Shown: positions 32,733-44,900, numbered from the stretch's first letter. The stretch is 64,000 bases of DNA from Amycolatopsis taiwanensis DSM 45107 (GCF_000519205.1 NZ_JAFB01000019.1:62001-126000), one strand, 5' to 3'. The notes: generated by a model from the letters alone, not told the origin. Program-made: numbers and translations.

Positions 32733-34730
32733 GTGACAACCACCGACACCGGTCTGGCCGGAACGCTACTGGAACGGCGTTACCGGGTCGATTCCCTGCT
32801 CGCCCGCGGCGGGATGTCCTCGGTGTACCGCGGCGCGGACACCCGGCTCGACCGTCCGGTCGCCATCAAGGTCATGGATCCGCGGTTCGCCGACGACCGG
32901 TCGTTCGTCGAGCGGTTCGAGCGGGAGGCCCGCTCGGCGGCCAAGTTCCACCACCCGCACGTCGTCACCGTGCACGACCAGGGCGTCGACGGCGACCACG
33001 TGTTCCTGGTGATGGAACTGGTCGACGGCGGCACCCTGCGCGACCTGCTCGAGCAGCAGGGCCGGCTCGATGTCGCGCTGGCACTGACGGTGACCGAGCA
33101 GATGCTCGAAGCGCTTTCCGCCGCGCACCACGCGGGCCTGGTGCACCGCGACGTCAAGCCGGAGAACGTGCTGATCGGGCGCGCCGGCACACCGCCGGTG
33201 GGGGTGGTCAAGGTCGCCGATTTCGGCCTGGTGCGCGCGGTGGCCAGCACCGGCGCCACCAGTTCGAGCGTCATCCTCGGCACCGTCGCCTATCTGTCGC
33301 CGGAACAGGTCACCTCGGGCGCTGCCGGGGAACGCGGGGACGTGTACTCGGCCGGTGTCGTCTTGTACGAGATGCTGACCGGCGAACCGCCCTACTCCGG
33401 GGACACCGCGATTTCGGTGGCCTACCGGCACGTCAACGACGACGTCCCGGCGCCCAGCACGGTCACGCCCGGCCTGCCCGCCGCGCTGGACGAGTTGGTG
33501 TTGCGCGCGACCCGGCGCGACCCCGAGGCCCGGCCCGCCGACGCGAGCGAGTTCCTGCAAGAGCTGCGCGCCCTCCGCGCCACCCTCGGCCTGCCACCGG
33601 TGGCCATCCCCGTACTGCCGGGCAAGGACCAGCAGGAGACGGCCGCCGAGCGCACGGTGTCGTTCTCCGCGGTGGGTGGCCCGCCACCGGCCGTCGGCCC
33701 GCGCGGGACCCGGGCGATGCCGCGGCACGCCCAGGCCGGGCCGCCCACGGCCGCGGCCGCACCACCGCCGGTGCCGCCGCACCCGTATTCGGCCGCGACC
33801 GGACGGCCGGGTTGGCGACCGGACCGGCCGATGGTGCTGCGCGCGCTCCTGGTGCTGGTGATCGCCGGGGTGATCGGCACGATCGTGTGGTGGTTCGCCG
33901 GCGGCGGCAAGAACATCGCCTCGGCGGTGGACGTGCCGCCGGTGGCCGGCATGGACCGGCCGACCGCTGAGAAGACCCTGCACGACAGGGGTTTTTCGGT
34001 CAAGGTCACGCAGCAGCCCAGCAACACGGTGACCGCGGGGCTGGCCATCGGCACCGATCCGACGGCGGGATCGTCGGCGCAGCCCGGCAGTCAGGTCGTG
34101 CTGCTGGTGTCCTCGGGCCGGCCGAAGGTGCCCGAGGTCATCGGCTCGGCCAAGGAGGCGGCCGAGTCGCTGATCGTGTCGCAACAGCTCAAGGCGGTGC
34201 ACGACCCGGCCGCGGACCAGTACAGCACCACCGTGCCCAAGGACCGGGTGCTCAGCTTGAGCCCGCAGCCGGGCACGCCGGTGGACATCGGCACGACGGT
34301 CAGCTACGGCCTGTCCAAGGGCGTGCCGCCCACCCCGGTGCCGAACGTGGTCGGCAAGAGCCGGGAAGAGGCGTTCCAAGTCCTGCAGGCGCAAGGATTC
34401 CAGCCATTCGACGCCGGTGCCGAGTTCTCCCAGACGGTGCCCGCGGGCGCGGTCACCCGGACGAGCCCGGCCGCGGGCAGCCAGCTCGGCGACGGTGACG
34501 GGAAGCGGGTCGGCGTCGTCGTCTCCAACGCGGTCACCGTGCCCCAGCTGTTCGGCATGACCGTCCAGCAGGCGGTGCAGACCCTGACCAGCCTCGGGCT
34601 GGAGGCCAAGGGCGACGGGGGCGGCAACGGCAACGGACGGCGCGGATTCGGCCTCGTGGTCGGCCAGGACCCGCCGGCCGGAACACTGGTTCAGCAAGGT
34701 TCAAAAGTAAAGCTCCAAACATTTCCCTGA
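32733..34730 (+). CDS. pknL: PknL-like Ser/Thr kinase with four PASTA domains
   Basis: A 665-residue membrane kinase. Kinase domain residues ~15-280: GGMSS loop near 26-30, ATP lysine 46 (VAIKVMD), catalytic HRDVKPEN near 138-145, DFG near 163-165. A Pro/Ala-rich linker (~290-365) leads to a single membrane helix at ~367-390. Outside lie four PASTA repeats (~400-665) that usually bind peptidoglycan. The gene is divergent from the Rv2175c-type regulator, its likely substrate. GTG 32733 is chosen; TACCAT 8 bases upstream suggests a leaderless message. PASTA repeats are not part of the mycobacterial PknL that I know. Confidence 0.9.
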   Translation: MTTTDTGLAGTLLERRYRVDSLLARGGMSSVYRGADTRLDRPVAIKVMDPRFADDRSFVERFEREARSAAKFHHPHVVTVHDQGVDGDHVFLVMELVDGGTLRDLLEQQGRLDVALALTVTEQMLEALSAAHHAGLVHRDVKPENVLIGRAGTPPVGVVKVADFGLVRAVASTGATSSSVILGTVAYLSPEQVTSGAAGERGDVYSAGVVLYEMLTGEPPYSGDTAISVAYRHVNDDVPAPSTVTPGLPAALDELVLRATRRDPEARPADASEFLQELRALRATLGLPPVAIPVLPGKDQQETAAERTVSFSAVGGPPPAVGPRGTRAMPRHAQAGPPTAAAAPPPVPPHPYSAATGRPGWRPDRPMVLRALLVLVIAGVIGTIVWWFAGGGKNIASAVDVPPVAGMDRPTAEKTLHDRGFSVKVTQQPSNTVTAGLAIGTDPTAGSSAQPGSQVVLLVSSGRPKVPEVIGSAKEAAESLIVSQQLKAVHDPAADQYSTTVPKDRVLSLSPQPGTPVDIGTTVSYGLSKGVPPTPVPNVVGKSREEAFQVLQAQGFQPFDAGAEFSQTVPAGAVTRTSPAAGSQLGDGDGKRVGVVVSNAVTVPQLFGMTVQQAVQTLTSLGLEAKGDGGGNGNGRRGFGLVVGQDPPAGTLVQQGSKVKLQTFP

Positions 34731-34891
34731 GGTCCCCTGAATGAGGTGTGAATTGTCGTTTTCAGACAATTGTCATCCTTTCGGGTGAATGGTGGTCAGC
34801 GTTAGCGTCGGTGAAACCTCCGCACTACGCTCGTGTCACGTCCATTTGGTCGAGTAGAGGACTACTGAACACCGACCACAGAAGGGTCACC

Positions 34892-36217
34892 ATGGCTGGC
34901 CGCCAACTCAGCGGGCTCGACGTCGCTTTTTTGTGCTTAGAAGGCAAGACCACACCCATGCACATGGGTGCAGTGGTGATCTTTGACGCGCCTTCGGCGG
35001 TGTGCCCGGAACGACTTGCGAGGCTGCTCGCCGAGCGTGCCGCACGCATTCCCCGGTTACGTCGCCGCGTCGTTACCACCGTGTTTCCACCGGGTGGCGC
35101 CACCTGGACGGACGACACCGAATTCGATGCCCGGCAACATATCCACCAGCATCAGCTGGGTGAATTCTGCGAAGAAGATCCACTTACCGCCTATGCCGCC
35201 GAATGGATCGAACGACCGCTGGACCTGCGCCGCCCGCCGTGGAGCCTGCACGTGGTCACCGGCCTGCGTGACAACCGGTTCGCACTCCTGCTGAAACTGC
35301 ACCACGCCTTCACCGACGGCGCCGGGGCCTTCGCGGTGGCGGCCGGCCTGCTGGACGAGCTTCCGTTCACCCGCACCGTGCTGGCGGCCACGGAACCGGC
35401 CGAGGACGAGCGGTCGCCGCTGGAGATGGTCAAGGACGGCATCGCCTCCGCGATCAGCGACGCGAGCACCGGTGCCGGCATCGCCTCCGCGGTGCTGCGC
35501 GCCGCCCGGCCCTACCAGCTCCCGCCGCTGGCGGCGCCCAACACCCCGAGCCGGCGCCTCGGGTTCGTCCGCCTGGATCTGGCTGACGTGCGCCAGATCC
35601 GGGCGGCGCACGGCGGCACCGTCAACGACGTCATCCTGGCCGTGCTGACCGGCGGCCTGCGCGAATGGATGATCAACCGGGGGCAGCGGGTCGAAGGCCG
35701 GACGTTGCGTGCGCTGATCCCGGTCAGCACCCGCGCCCGGGAAGCCGGCCCGGCGGCCAACCGGCTCTCCGGCTACCTGTGTGATCTGCCGGTGTACCTG
35801 GACGATCCGGTGCGCCGGCTGGCCGGGATCCACCGCGCGATGAACCGCAACAAGGCGGCCGGCCCGCTCTCCGGTCCCGGCGCGGTGCCCATCCTCGCCG
35901 AACGGATACCCGCGCCGGTACACCGCCTGGCCACCCACGTGGTCGGACATGCGGCCGGGCTGCTGTTCGACACGGTGATCACCAACGTGCCGCTGCCCAA
36001 GTGCGAGCTCAGTCTCGACGGCGCACCGCTGGGAGAGGTCTACCCGTTGGTACCGCTGGCCCCGCGCAGCGCGCTGGGCATCGCGGCCGCCGTCTACCGG
36101 GACAGCGTCCACATTGGACTACAGGCGAACGGGGACGCCGTCGCTGACACAGGGTCACTCGGGGACGCGGTGCTCAAGTCCGCGGCTGCTCTATACGAGC
36201 GATCGGTCTCAACATAG
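34892..36217 (+). CDS. WS/DGAT-type wax ester synthase/diacylglycerol acyltransferase
   Basis: A 441-residue acyltransferase for storage lipids (triacylglycerol or wax esters). The catalytic HHxxxDG motif is HHAFTDG near residues 136-142; other family blocks are RRPPWSLHVVTGL, VNDVILAVLTGGLREWM and FDTVITNVPLP. ATG 34892 is chosen for AAGGG about 5 bases upstream and the usual start MAGRQLSGLDVAFLCLE. It lies 161 bp after the PASTA kinase gene; that spacer holds no gene. Confidence 0.88.
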   Translation: MAGRQLSGLDVAFLCLEGKTTPMHMGAVVIFDAPSAVCPERLARLLAERAARIPRLRRRVVTTVFPPGGATWTDDTEFDARQHIHQHQLGEFCEEDPLTAYAAEWIERPLDLRRPPWSLHVVTGLRDNRFALLLKLHHAFTDGAGAFAVAAGLLDELPFTRTVLAATEPAEDERSPLEMVKDGIASAISDASTGAGIASAVLRAARPYQLPPLAAPNTPSRRLGFVRLDLADVRQIRAAHGGTVNDVILAVLTGGLREWMINRGQRVEGRTLRALIPVSTRAREAGPAANRLSGYLCDLPVYLDDPVRRLAGIHRAMNRNKAAGPLSGPGAVPILAERIPAPVHRLATHVVGHAAGLLFDTVITNVPLPKCELSLDGAPLGEVYPLVPLAPRSALGIAAAVYRDSVHIGLQANGDAVADTGSLGDAVLKSAAALYERSVST

Positions 36218-36243
36218 CGCTAGCGTTCAGTCATGATTGGTCC

Positions 36244-36804
36244 ATGCCGGTTCCCCAACCAGAGTGGCTTCCCCTTGCCACGAAAAGCGCGCTCATCGTG
36301 CCCGTGCCCGAGACCGACCAGTTGGTCGCCTCGCACCGGCAGGCGCTGAGCCGGAAGCCGACTGCGAGCGTTCCCGCGCATGTCACCGTGCTCTACCCGT
36401 TCGTGCCGCCGCGCCGGATCTGCGACGGCACGATCGCCGGCATCGAGGCCGCACTGGCCGGTTTCGGTGCGTTCGACTGCGTTTTCTCACAGGTCAAGTG
36501 GTTCGACGACGAGGTCGTGTGGCTCGAACCCAAGCCGGACGCACACTTCCGCGCACTCACCAAGGCGATGTGCGAGCGCTTTCCCGCGCACCCGCCCTAC
36601 GCCGGAGAACATCCCAACACCGTCCCGCACCTGACGGTGGTGGACAGCCGCACCGGCGACCCGGAAAGCAAACGCAAGGCCGCCGCCGACATCTCCGCCG
36701 TGCTCCCCATCCACGCCCGGATCGACCGGGTACGGCTGGTCGCCGGAGACGACCAGCACGGCCCCTGGCGCACCATCACCGAGTTCACCTTGCGGGACCG
36801 CTAG
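36244..36804 (+). CDS. 2'-5' RNA ligase (2H phosphoesterase) family protein
   Basis: A 186-residue protein with two H-x-T/S-x motifs (AHVTVLYPF near residues 46-54 and PHLTVVD near 127-133), the 2H catalytic signature. Members cut or form cyclic 2',3'- or 2',5'-phosphodiesters in RNA or small nucleotides; the substrate here is unknown. It follows the WS/DGAT gene by 26 bp and is probably in the same transcript. Confidence 0.82.
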   Translation: MPVPQPEWLPLATKSALIVPVPETDQLVASHRQALSRKPTASVPAHVTVLYPFVPPRRICDGTIAGIEAALAGFGAFDCVFSQVKWFDDEVVWLEPKPDAHFRALTKAMCERFPAHPPYAGEHPNTVPHLTVVDSRTGDPESKRKAAADISAVLPIHARIDRVRLVAGDDQHGPWRTITEFTLRDR

Positions 36805-36808
36805 GTAG

Positions 36809-36876
36809 TTTTCAAAGCGGCGGAGCCGCTTGCGGTGGGCCGTCCACTTGCTACCCGAACCGCCACGCAAACCACG
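36809..36876. repeat. repeat family C, copy 2
   Basis: Begins TTTTCAAAGCGGCGGAGCCG and ends GCTACCCGAACCGCCACGCAAACCACG, close to copy 1 (27523-27594). Flanks the ends of two convergent genes (2H phosphoesterase and VOC). Confidence 0.7.
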
Positions 36877-36891
36877 TCAAACAGTCTCTGA

Positions 36892-37278
36892 TCACCGGAG
36901 AGGACCGCTGATCACCCACAGGTGCCCGAAAGGATCCTTCACCCTGCCTTGCCGCTTGCCATACGGGCGGTTGTCGACCGGGATCACGAGCTCTGCCCCC
37001 AGCTGCACCATACGATCCGCTGTCGCATCCGGGTCGGACACGTTGGCGGTGAGGAGGACGGGTGAGCCGCCCACCGATTCGGGATCGTTCCATCCCCACT
37101 GTGCGACGCTCTGCGCCAACGCGAGGATCGCCGATCCCACCCTGAGTTCGGCGTGGTTCACGATGCCCTGATCGTCCGCTACGCGGGAGGTCAACGTGGC
37201 GCCCAGGGCCTTGGTGTAGAAGTCGATCGCCGCATCGGCATCCGACACGAGCAACTTGGGGTGGAGTTCACTTGTCAT
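36892..37278 (-). CDS. VOC (glyoxalase-like) protein
   Basis: A 128-residue, single-domain VOC protein: MTSELHPKLLVSDADAAIDF, FYTKALGATL, and the C-terminal VKDPFGHLW motif. It lies 11 bp downstream of an AraC-family gene and is probably co-transcribed with it, an arrangement common for VOC enzymes under AraC control. Substrate unknown. Confidence 0.82.
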   Translation of the reverse strand: MTSELHPKLLVSDADAAIDFYTKALGATLTSRVADDQGIVNHAELRVGSAILALAQSVAQWGWNDPESVGGSPVLLTANVSDPDATADRMVQLGAELVIPVDNRPYGKRQGRVKDPFGHLWVISGPLR

Positions 37279-37289
37279 GGCTGGAATGA

Positions 37290-38090
37290 TCACGCGGAAG
37301 GACGTTGCCAGCCTTGTAGATTTCGGCCTTCCTCCGCGAGCCACGCGGTCGGCGTGGTCTGCATGAGGTCGTTGAAGTCGCGCACGAGGTGACTCTGGTC
37401 GTGGTAGGCGCTCTCGGCGGCGACCTGGGCCCAGGAGTCCGCCCCGTCGCCGGCCCGGCTGACGGCGGCCGCCAACCGCGCGACACGGGACGCGAACTTC
37501 GGGCCGATCCCGAGTGTGCGCCGCATCACGTGCCGCAAGCGACGTGGGCTCAGGTGTGCATGTCGAGCCAGATTCTCCACGGATATCCGCCCGCGACTCG
37601 CTCCGATGATCTTCAGTGCGCCGAGGGCGTCTTCGGACACGTCGAGCCGGCCGGCTCCGGCAAGGCGATCGAGGAGACGCACTCGCATGAGCGACGCGCG
37701 TCGGTCGGCTGGGTGGTCTGCCAACTCCTCGCTCAGCCAAGTCGCCCACGGCAGGAGAGCGTCAGCGCTGACACCACCCGCGTCGACTTCGCTGAGTGGC
37801 ATTCCGGTGAGACGTTGGATTGCCGAGGGAGACAGGTCGACGTACACCATCGGCTGGTGCGCCTGCAGGATGAGGGATGGCGTGGCCACCCCGGGCCGCA
37901 TCAGGCCGGCAACGACCGCCTGCAGGTGTCGGGCATGCCCGTCGTACCGAACTTCGATGGGAGTGCCCAGGCTCAGCACCAGTCGGGCGGACAGAGCCGG
38001 GATGGCCCTGTGCAGGCGGGGCCGCCCGACGTGCTCGCTGGCCGCGACCACACCGATGCCCGCCGCACGACAGGTCTGGAGCAGATCCAC
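37290..38090 (-). CDS. AraC family regulator (DUF6597-type N-terminus)
   Basis: About 266 residues. The C-terminal AraC HTH pair is visible (SVENLARHAHLSPRRLRHVMRRTLGIGPK, then VAAESAYHDQSHLVRDFNDLM). The N-terminal half is a non-DNA-binding sensing domain. GTG 38090 is chosen, since the aroG stop is 2 bp upstream; the real start may be slightly later. It probably controls the VOC gene downstream. Effector unknown. Confidence 0.82.
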   Translation of the reverse strand: MDLLQTCRAAGIGVVAASEHVGRPRLHRAIPALSARLVLSLGTPIEVRYDGHARHLQAVVAGLMRPGVATPSLILQAHQPMVYVDLSPSAIQRLTGMPLSEVDAGGVSADALLPWATWLSEELADHPADRRASLMRVRLLDRLAGAGRLDVSEDALGALKIIGASRGRISVENLARHAHLSPRRLRHVMRRTLGIGPKFASRVARLAAAVSRAGDGADSWAQVAAESAYHDQSHLVRDFNDLMQTTPTAWLAEEGRNLQGWQRPSA

Positions 38091-38092
38091 CT

Positions 38093-39547
<1,455 letters not shown>

Positions 39548-40477
39548 TCACGACGCGGCGGCCCGCTGGTACAGGGCCTGCGCGTCCGAACCGAAGTACG
39601 GGCCGAGCAGGTACCCCGGCAGGAAGCCGTAGCCGAAGCTGTTCACCGAGTTCTGCACGCCGGTGCCGCTCTCGGGATCGAAGTTCACCAACCACGGCCC
39701 ACCGCTCGATCCGCCGGTCATGTCGCATCGCAGGACGTTGTCCTTGCTGATCACGGGGTCGACCAACGCGGTGCCGGAGCAGTAGATCAGCTTGGTACCG
39801 TCGAACGGGCTTTCCGCGGGGTAACCGAAACTGTACGTCCGCTGGAGGCGCGCCTGGTTGAACGCGATTCCCTGAGCACCCACGACATCGGTGAGGCGCC
39901 GGCCCCCGAGCGGGTTCACCACCGCGGCGCCGACGTCGTAGGTGAGGTCCTCACTGGCTTCCCATTGCGGGGTGGTCAACGTCTCCTTCGCGGTCCATTT
40001 CCCGTACGGGGCGTTGCCGTTGCGGTAGCCCGGCACGAAAACCCAGTCGGTATGCCAACTTCCCTGATATTTCACGCAGTGCCCGGCGGTCATCACGACA
40101 CTTCTGTTATCGCTTGTCACCGCGTTCGCGCTGCAGGACGCCCTGGCGCCGTGGAACAGGAAGAACACCCGCCCGCTGGTCCTGCTGACCTTGCCGCCAC
40201 CGGTCCAGGAGCTGCCGGGGTTCGACGGCCCCACCGGCGGGACCAGCGACGGCGAACCCGCCGTCGGCTGGTCCAGCGCCCCGCCGGCCGTCTGAAGTGG
40301 ACCATCGAGCGGGGTGGCCGCCCGCATGTTCTCCGGTGTCCAGAAGTCCGCGTCGGCAACGGTGCCGGACAGCTCATGGACCGCCCCGCGCTGCGCCGCC
40401 TGCGCCGGCATGGCCACGGTCATACCGAGCGCGGCCAACGCGACCGCCGCCCATGTCTTCCACCGGCGAGTCGTCAG
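39548..40477 (-). CDS. secreted trypsin-like serine peptidase
   Basis: About 309 residues with a Sec signal ([22 protein letters not shown] then AMPAQAAQ) and a chymotrypsin-fold catalytic triad: His in VMTAGHCVK, Asp in LTYDVGAAVV, Ser in CDMTGGSSGGPW. It is exported; substrate unknown. The only plausible start that keeps the full signal peptide is CTG 40477, whose TGA overlap (CTGA) with the gltD stop mimics the coupled ATGA pattern; other in-frame starts cut the signal peptide. The start is therefore uncertain. Confidence 0.75.
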   Translation of the reverse strand: MTTRRWKTWAAVALAALGMTVAMPAQAAQRGAVHELSGTVADADFWTPENMRAATPLDGPLQTAGGALDQPTAGSPSLVPPVGPSNPGSSWTGGGKVSRTSGRVFFLFHGARASCSANAVTSDNRSVVMTAGHCVKYQGSWHTDWVFVPGYRNGNAPYGKWTAKETLTTPQWEASEDLTYDVGAAVVNPLGGRRLTDVVGAQGIAFNQARLQRTYSFGYPAESPFDGTKLIYCSGTALVDPVISKDNVLRCDMTGGSSGGPWLVNFDPESGTGVQNSVNSFGYGFLPGYLLGPYFGSDAQALYQRAAAS

Positions 40478-41982
40478 ACCACCGCCAGCGGTAGCGCGGC
40501 CGGATGCACCGGGGCCGGCAGATCCGAACCGCCGGTGAGGTAGGTGTCCACCGCGTTCGCGACCGAACGGCCTTCCGCGATCGCCCACACCACGAGGGAA
40601 GCGCCGCGGTGGGCGTCCCCGCAGACGAACACGCCGGGCGCGTCGGTCTGCCAGTCGGAACCGCAGGAGACCGTCCCCCGCTGGGTCAGCTTCAGGCCGA
40701 GGTCGTCGAGCAGCCGCATCTCCTCGACACCGTCGAACCCGATCGCCAACAGCACCAGGTCCGCCGGGATCAGCTCGGTCTCGTCCCCGACCGGCACCAC
40801 CTCGCGCCGGCCCGTCTCCCGATCCCGCGACACCCGTACCGGCTGCAGTTCGATGGCACGCACGTGCCCGCTCTCGTCACCGATGAACCGCTTCACCGCG
40901 ACCCCGAACTTCCGTTCCCCGCCCTCCTCGTGCGCGGGGTAGGTGCGCAGCACGTACGGCCAGGTCGGCCACGGCGAGCGGTCGTCGTCGCGGCTGGTCG
41001 GCGGCATCGGGTACTGGTCGAGCTGAGTCACCGAGAGCGCGCCCTGGCGGGTCGACGTGCCGTAGCAGTCGGCACCGGTGTCCCCGCCGCCGATGACCAC
41101 CACGTGCTTGCCCTCCGCGGTGATCTCCGGCGGGCCGTCCCCCTCGCACTGCCGGTTCGCCTGGACCAGGTGCTCCATCGCCAGGTGGATGCCCGCGAGC
41201 TCACGCCCAGGGGTCGTGGTGTCGTCCCGGCCGCGCAACGCGCCGACCGCCAGCACCACCGCGTCGTAGGAGGCGCGCAGCTCCTCGACGGTGACGTGCA
41301 CCCCGACCTCGCAGGAGGTCACGAACTTCGTGCCCTCCTTCTTCAGTTGTGCCAGCCGCTTGTCGAGATGCCTCTTCTCCATCTTGAACGCGGGGATGCC
41401 ATACCGGAGCAGCCCGCCGAGCCGGTCGTCCCGCTCGAAAACGGTGACCTCGTGGCCCGCCCGGGTCAGCTGCTGCGCGGCCGCCAGGCCGGCCGGCCCG
41501 GACCCGACCACCGCCACCCGCTGCCCGGAGGACACCTCGGCGATCTGCGGCTCGCAGAGACCCAGCTCCCACGACTTCGCCGCGATCGTTTCCTCGATCC
41601 GTTTGATGGCCACCGGTCCGCCGGAGGCCGGCGAGATCGACAGCACGCACCCCGCCTCACACGGTGCCGGGCACAGCTTCCCGGTGAACTCCGGGAAGTT
41701 GTTGGTCGCGTGCAACCGCTCGCTCGCGGCCACCCAGTGGCCCTGGCGCACCAGGTCGTTCCACTCCGGAATCAGGTTGCCCAGCGGGCAGCCCGCGCTG
41801 CCCGAGTGACAGAACGGGATGCCGCAGTCCATGCACCGGGTCGTCTGGACGCGCACCTGCTTGTCGCGCTCCGCCGGATCGAGGTCGGCGTACACCTCAC
41901 GCCAGTCCGTCACCCGCTCGTCACGTGGGCGCTTCTTGGCATCCGTACGCTCGAACTTCAAGAAGCCCTTGGGATCAGCCAC
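40474..41982 (-). CDS. gltD: glutamate synthase small subunit
   Basis: A 502-residue FAD/iron-sulfur subunit that reduces the large subunit with NADPH. N-terminal Cys-rich clusters ([20 protein letters not shown] and CPAPCEAGC) hold [4Fe-4S] centres; FAD motif [22 protein letters not shown] motif [16 protein letters not shown] 41982 has a perfect GGAGGT 5 bases upstream and overlaps the gltB end by 8 bp. It transfers electrons for 2-oxoglutarate plus glutamine to two glutamate. Confidence 0.95.
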   Translation of the reverse strand: MADPKGFLKFERTDAKKRPRDERVTDWREVYADLDPAERDKQVRVQTTRCMDCGIPFCHSGSAGCPLGNLIPEWNDLVRQGHWVAASERLHATNNFPEFTGKLCPAPCEAGCVLSISPASGGPVAIKRIEETIAAKSWELGLCEPQIAEVSSGQRVAVVGSGPAGLAAAQQLTRAGHEVTVFERDDRLGGLLRYGIPAFKMEKRHLDKRLAQLKKEGTKFVTSCEVGVHVTVEELRASYDAVVLAVGALRGRDDTTTPGRELAGIHLAMEHLVQANRQCEGDGPPEITAEGKHVVVIGGGDTGADCYGTSTRQGALSVTQLDQYPMPPTSRDDDRSPWPTWPYVLRTYPAHEEGGERKFGVAVKRFIGDESGHVRAIELQPVRVSRDRETGRREVVPVGDETELIPADLVLLAIGFDGVEEMRLLDDLGLKLTQRGTVSCGSDWQTDAPGVFVCGDAHRGASLVVWAIAEGRSVANAVDTYLTGGSDLPAPVHPAALPLAVV

Positions 41983-44900
41983 GGGCTACCTCCATGATCG
42001 CCTCGTCCAGGTCACGGCCGCTGGCCTTGGCCACCTTCATCGCCTCCAGGACGCGGGCGTAGTCGCGCGGCATCACCTTGGTGAACGCCGCCGACCGGCG
42101 CGGCCAGTCGCCGAGCAGCGAGGCGGCCACGGTCGAGGAGGTCAGCTCGTGGTGCCGGGTGACGATTTCCTTGAGCCAGTCGAAGTCCTCGGCCTCCAGC
42201 GGCAGCAACTCGACCATTTCCCGGTTCACGTCGGCGAAGTCGAGATCGAGGACGTAGGAGATGCCGCCGGACATGCCCGCGGCCAGGTTGCGCCCGGTCG
42301 GCCCGAGCACGACGGCCCGCCCGCCGGTCATGTACTCGAAGGCGTGGTCCCCCACCCCTTCGGCGACCACGACGGCGCCCGAGTTCCGCACGCAGAACCG
42401 CTCGCCGACCTGGCCGCGCAGGAACATCTCGCCGCCGGTCGCGCCGTAGGCGAGGGTGTTGCCCGCGATCACCTGCCGTTCGGCGGCGAAGGTCGCGTCC
42501 GGGTGCGGGCGCACGACGATCCGTCCGCCCGAAAGGCCCTTGCCCACGTAGTCGTTGGCGTCGCCGATCAGCTCCAGCGTGATGCCACGCGGCAGGAACG
42601 CGCCCAGCGACTGGCCCGCGGATCCGGTCAACCGCACGTGGATGGTGCCGTCGGGCAGGCCCTCCCCGCCGTAGCGCCGGGTGATCTCCGAGCCCAGCAG
42701 CGTGCCCACGGTGCGGTTCACGTTGCGCACCGGCAGTTCCAGCCGGACCGGGTAGGCGTCCTCCAGTGCCGCCTCGGCCAGCTGGATCAGCGTGCGGTCG
42801 AGTGCACGGTCCAGGCCGTGATCCTGCTCGCGGGTCTTGTGCCGCGCGCCGCCGTAGGGGCTCTCGGTGGGCATCTGGAAGATCGGCCGGAGATCCATGC
42901 CCTCGGTCTTCCAGTGCTCGACCGCCTCGTCGGTGTCCAGCACGTCGGCCCGCCCGATCGCCTCGTCCAGCGAACGGAAGCCCAGCGAGGCAAGCAGTTC
43001 CCGCACCTCCTGCGCGACGAACCGGAAATAGTTCACCACGTGCTCGGCCTGCCCGGTGTAGCGCTTACGCAACTCCGGGCTCTGCGTGGCGACGCCGACC
43101 GGGCAGGTGTCCAGGTGGCAGACGCGCATCATGATGCAGCCTTCGACCACGAGTGGCGCGGTGGCGAAGCCGTACTCCTCCGCGCCGAGCAGCGCGGCGA
43201 TCACCACGTCCCTGCCGGTCTTCATCGAGCCGTCCACCTGCACGGTGATCCGGTCCCGCAAACCGTTGAGCAGCAACGTCTGCTGGGTCTCGGCGAGCCC
43301 GATCTCCCACGGCGTTCCGGCGTGCTTGAGCGAGTTCAGCGGCGAGGCGCCGGTGCCGCCGTCGTGCCCGGAAATGAGCACCACATCGGCATGCGCCTTC
43401 GACACCCCGGCCGCCACTGTGCCGACACCTAGCGTGCTGACCAGCTTGACGTGGATGCGCGCGCGTTCGTTGGCGTTCTTCAGGTCGTGGATCAGCTGCG
43501 CCAGATCCTCGATGGAGTAGATGTCGTGGTGCGGCGGCGGCGAAATCAGGCCGACCCCGGGGGTGGAGTGCCGCGTCCGCGCGATCCACGGGTACACCTT
43601 GTTCGGCGGCAGCTGGCCGCCCTCGCCGGGCTTGGCGCCCTGCGCCATCTTGATCTGGATGTCGTCGGCGTTCACCAGGTACTCACTGGTCACGCCGAAC
43701 CGTCCACTCGCGACCTGTTTGATAGCGCTGCGGCGTTCCGGGTCGTACAGCCGCTCCGCGTCCTCGCCGCCCTCACCGGTGTTGGAGCGCCCGCCGATCC
43801 GGTTCATCGCGATCGCCAGCGTCTGGTGTGCCTCCGCGGAGATCGAACCGTAGGACATCGCGCCGGTGTTGAACCGCTTGCAGATCGACTCGATCGACTC
43901 CACCTCGTCGATGGGGACCGGCTTGCGCTCCTGGAAGGAGAACATCCCGCGCAGCAGGCCGCCTTCCCGGGCCAGCCGGTGCACTTCATCGGCGTAGGCC
44001 CGGTAGACCTCCTCGCGGCGGGTCTTGGTCGCATGCTGGAGCAGGAACACCGTCTCCGGCGTGAACAGGTGCAGTTCGCCTTCGCGGCGGTAGGCGTATT
44101 CGCCACCGCTTTCGAGCCGGCGATGCACCCGGTCGGTCGGGTTTTCCGGATAGGCCCGGCGGTGCCGGATCGCGACCTCCTCGGCCAGCACGTCCAGGCC
44201 GACGCCGCCGAGCTTCGACACGGTGCCGGTGAAGTACTCGTCGAGCACGTCCTGGGACAGGCCGAAGGACTCGAAGACCTGCGCCGCGGTGTAGGCACCC
44301 ACGGTCGAGATGCCCATCTTCGACATGATCTTCAGTACGCCCTTGACGAGCGCCTTGACGTAGTTGCGAATCGCCTGGCGCGGCTCGATTCCGGTGAGCA
44401 CGCCCTGGGCGATCATGTCCTCGATGGACTCGAAGGCCAGGTACGGGTTGACCGCCGCGGCGCCGTAGCCGAGCAGCAGCGCGACGTGGTGCACCTCGCG
44501 GGCGTCGCCGGTTTCCACCACGAGCGCCACCCGCAGGCGCTCCCGGGTCCGCACCAGGTGGTGATGCACGGCGGAAACCAGCAGCAGCGACGGGATCGGC
44601 GCCATCCGGTGGTCGGAGTCGCGGTCGGACAGCACCAGCGTGCGGGCGCCCGCGGCGATCGCCTCGGAGGCCTCGCGGCGCACCCGCTCGACCGCCGCCG
44701 CCAGCGCCTTCCCACCACCGTCCACTTCGAACAGTCCGGACAGGACGGTGCAGGCGTACCCGGGCAGGTCGCCGTCGTCGTTGATGTGGATCAGCTTGGC
44801 GAGCTCGTCGTTGTCGATCACCGGCGTGGGCAGCTGGATGTGCCGGCAGCTGGCCGGACCCGGGCCGAGCAGGTTGCCTTCGGGCCCCATGATCCGGCTC

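Noticed and set aside
36808..36876. Repeat C copy 2 as a tRNA gene
   Set aside because: It is about 70 bp with one hairpin but shows no acceptor stem, anticodon loop, TTCGA-type T loop or CCA; its near-copy at 27523 has the same non-tRNA organisation.
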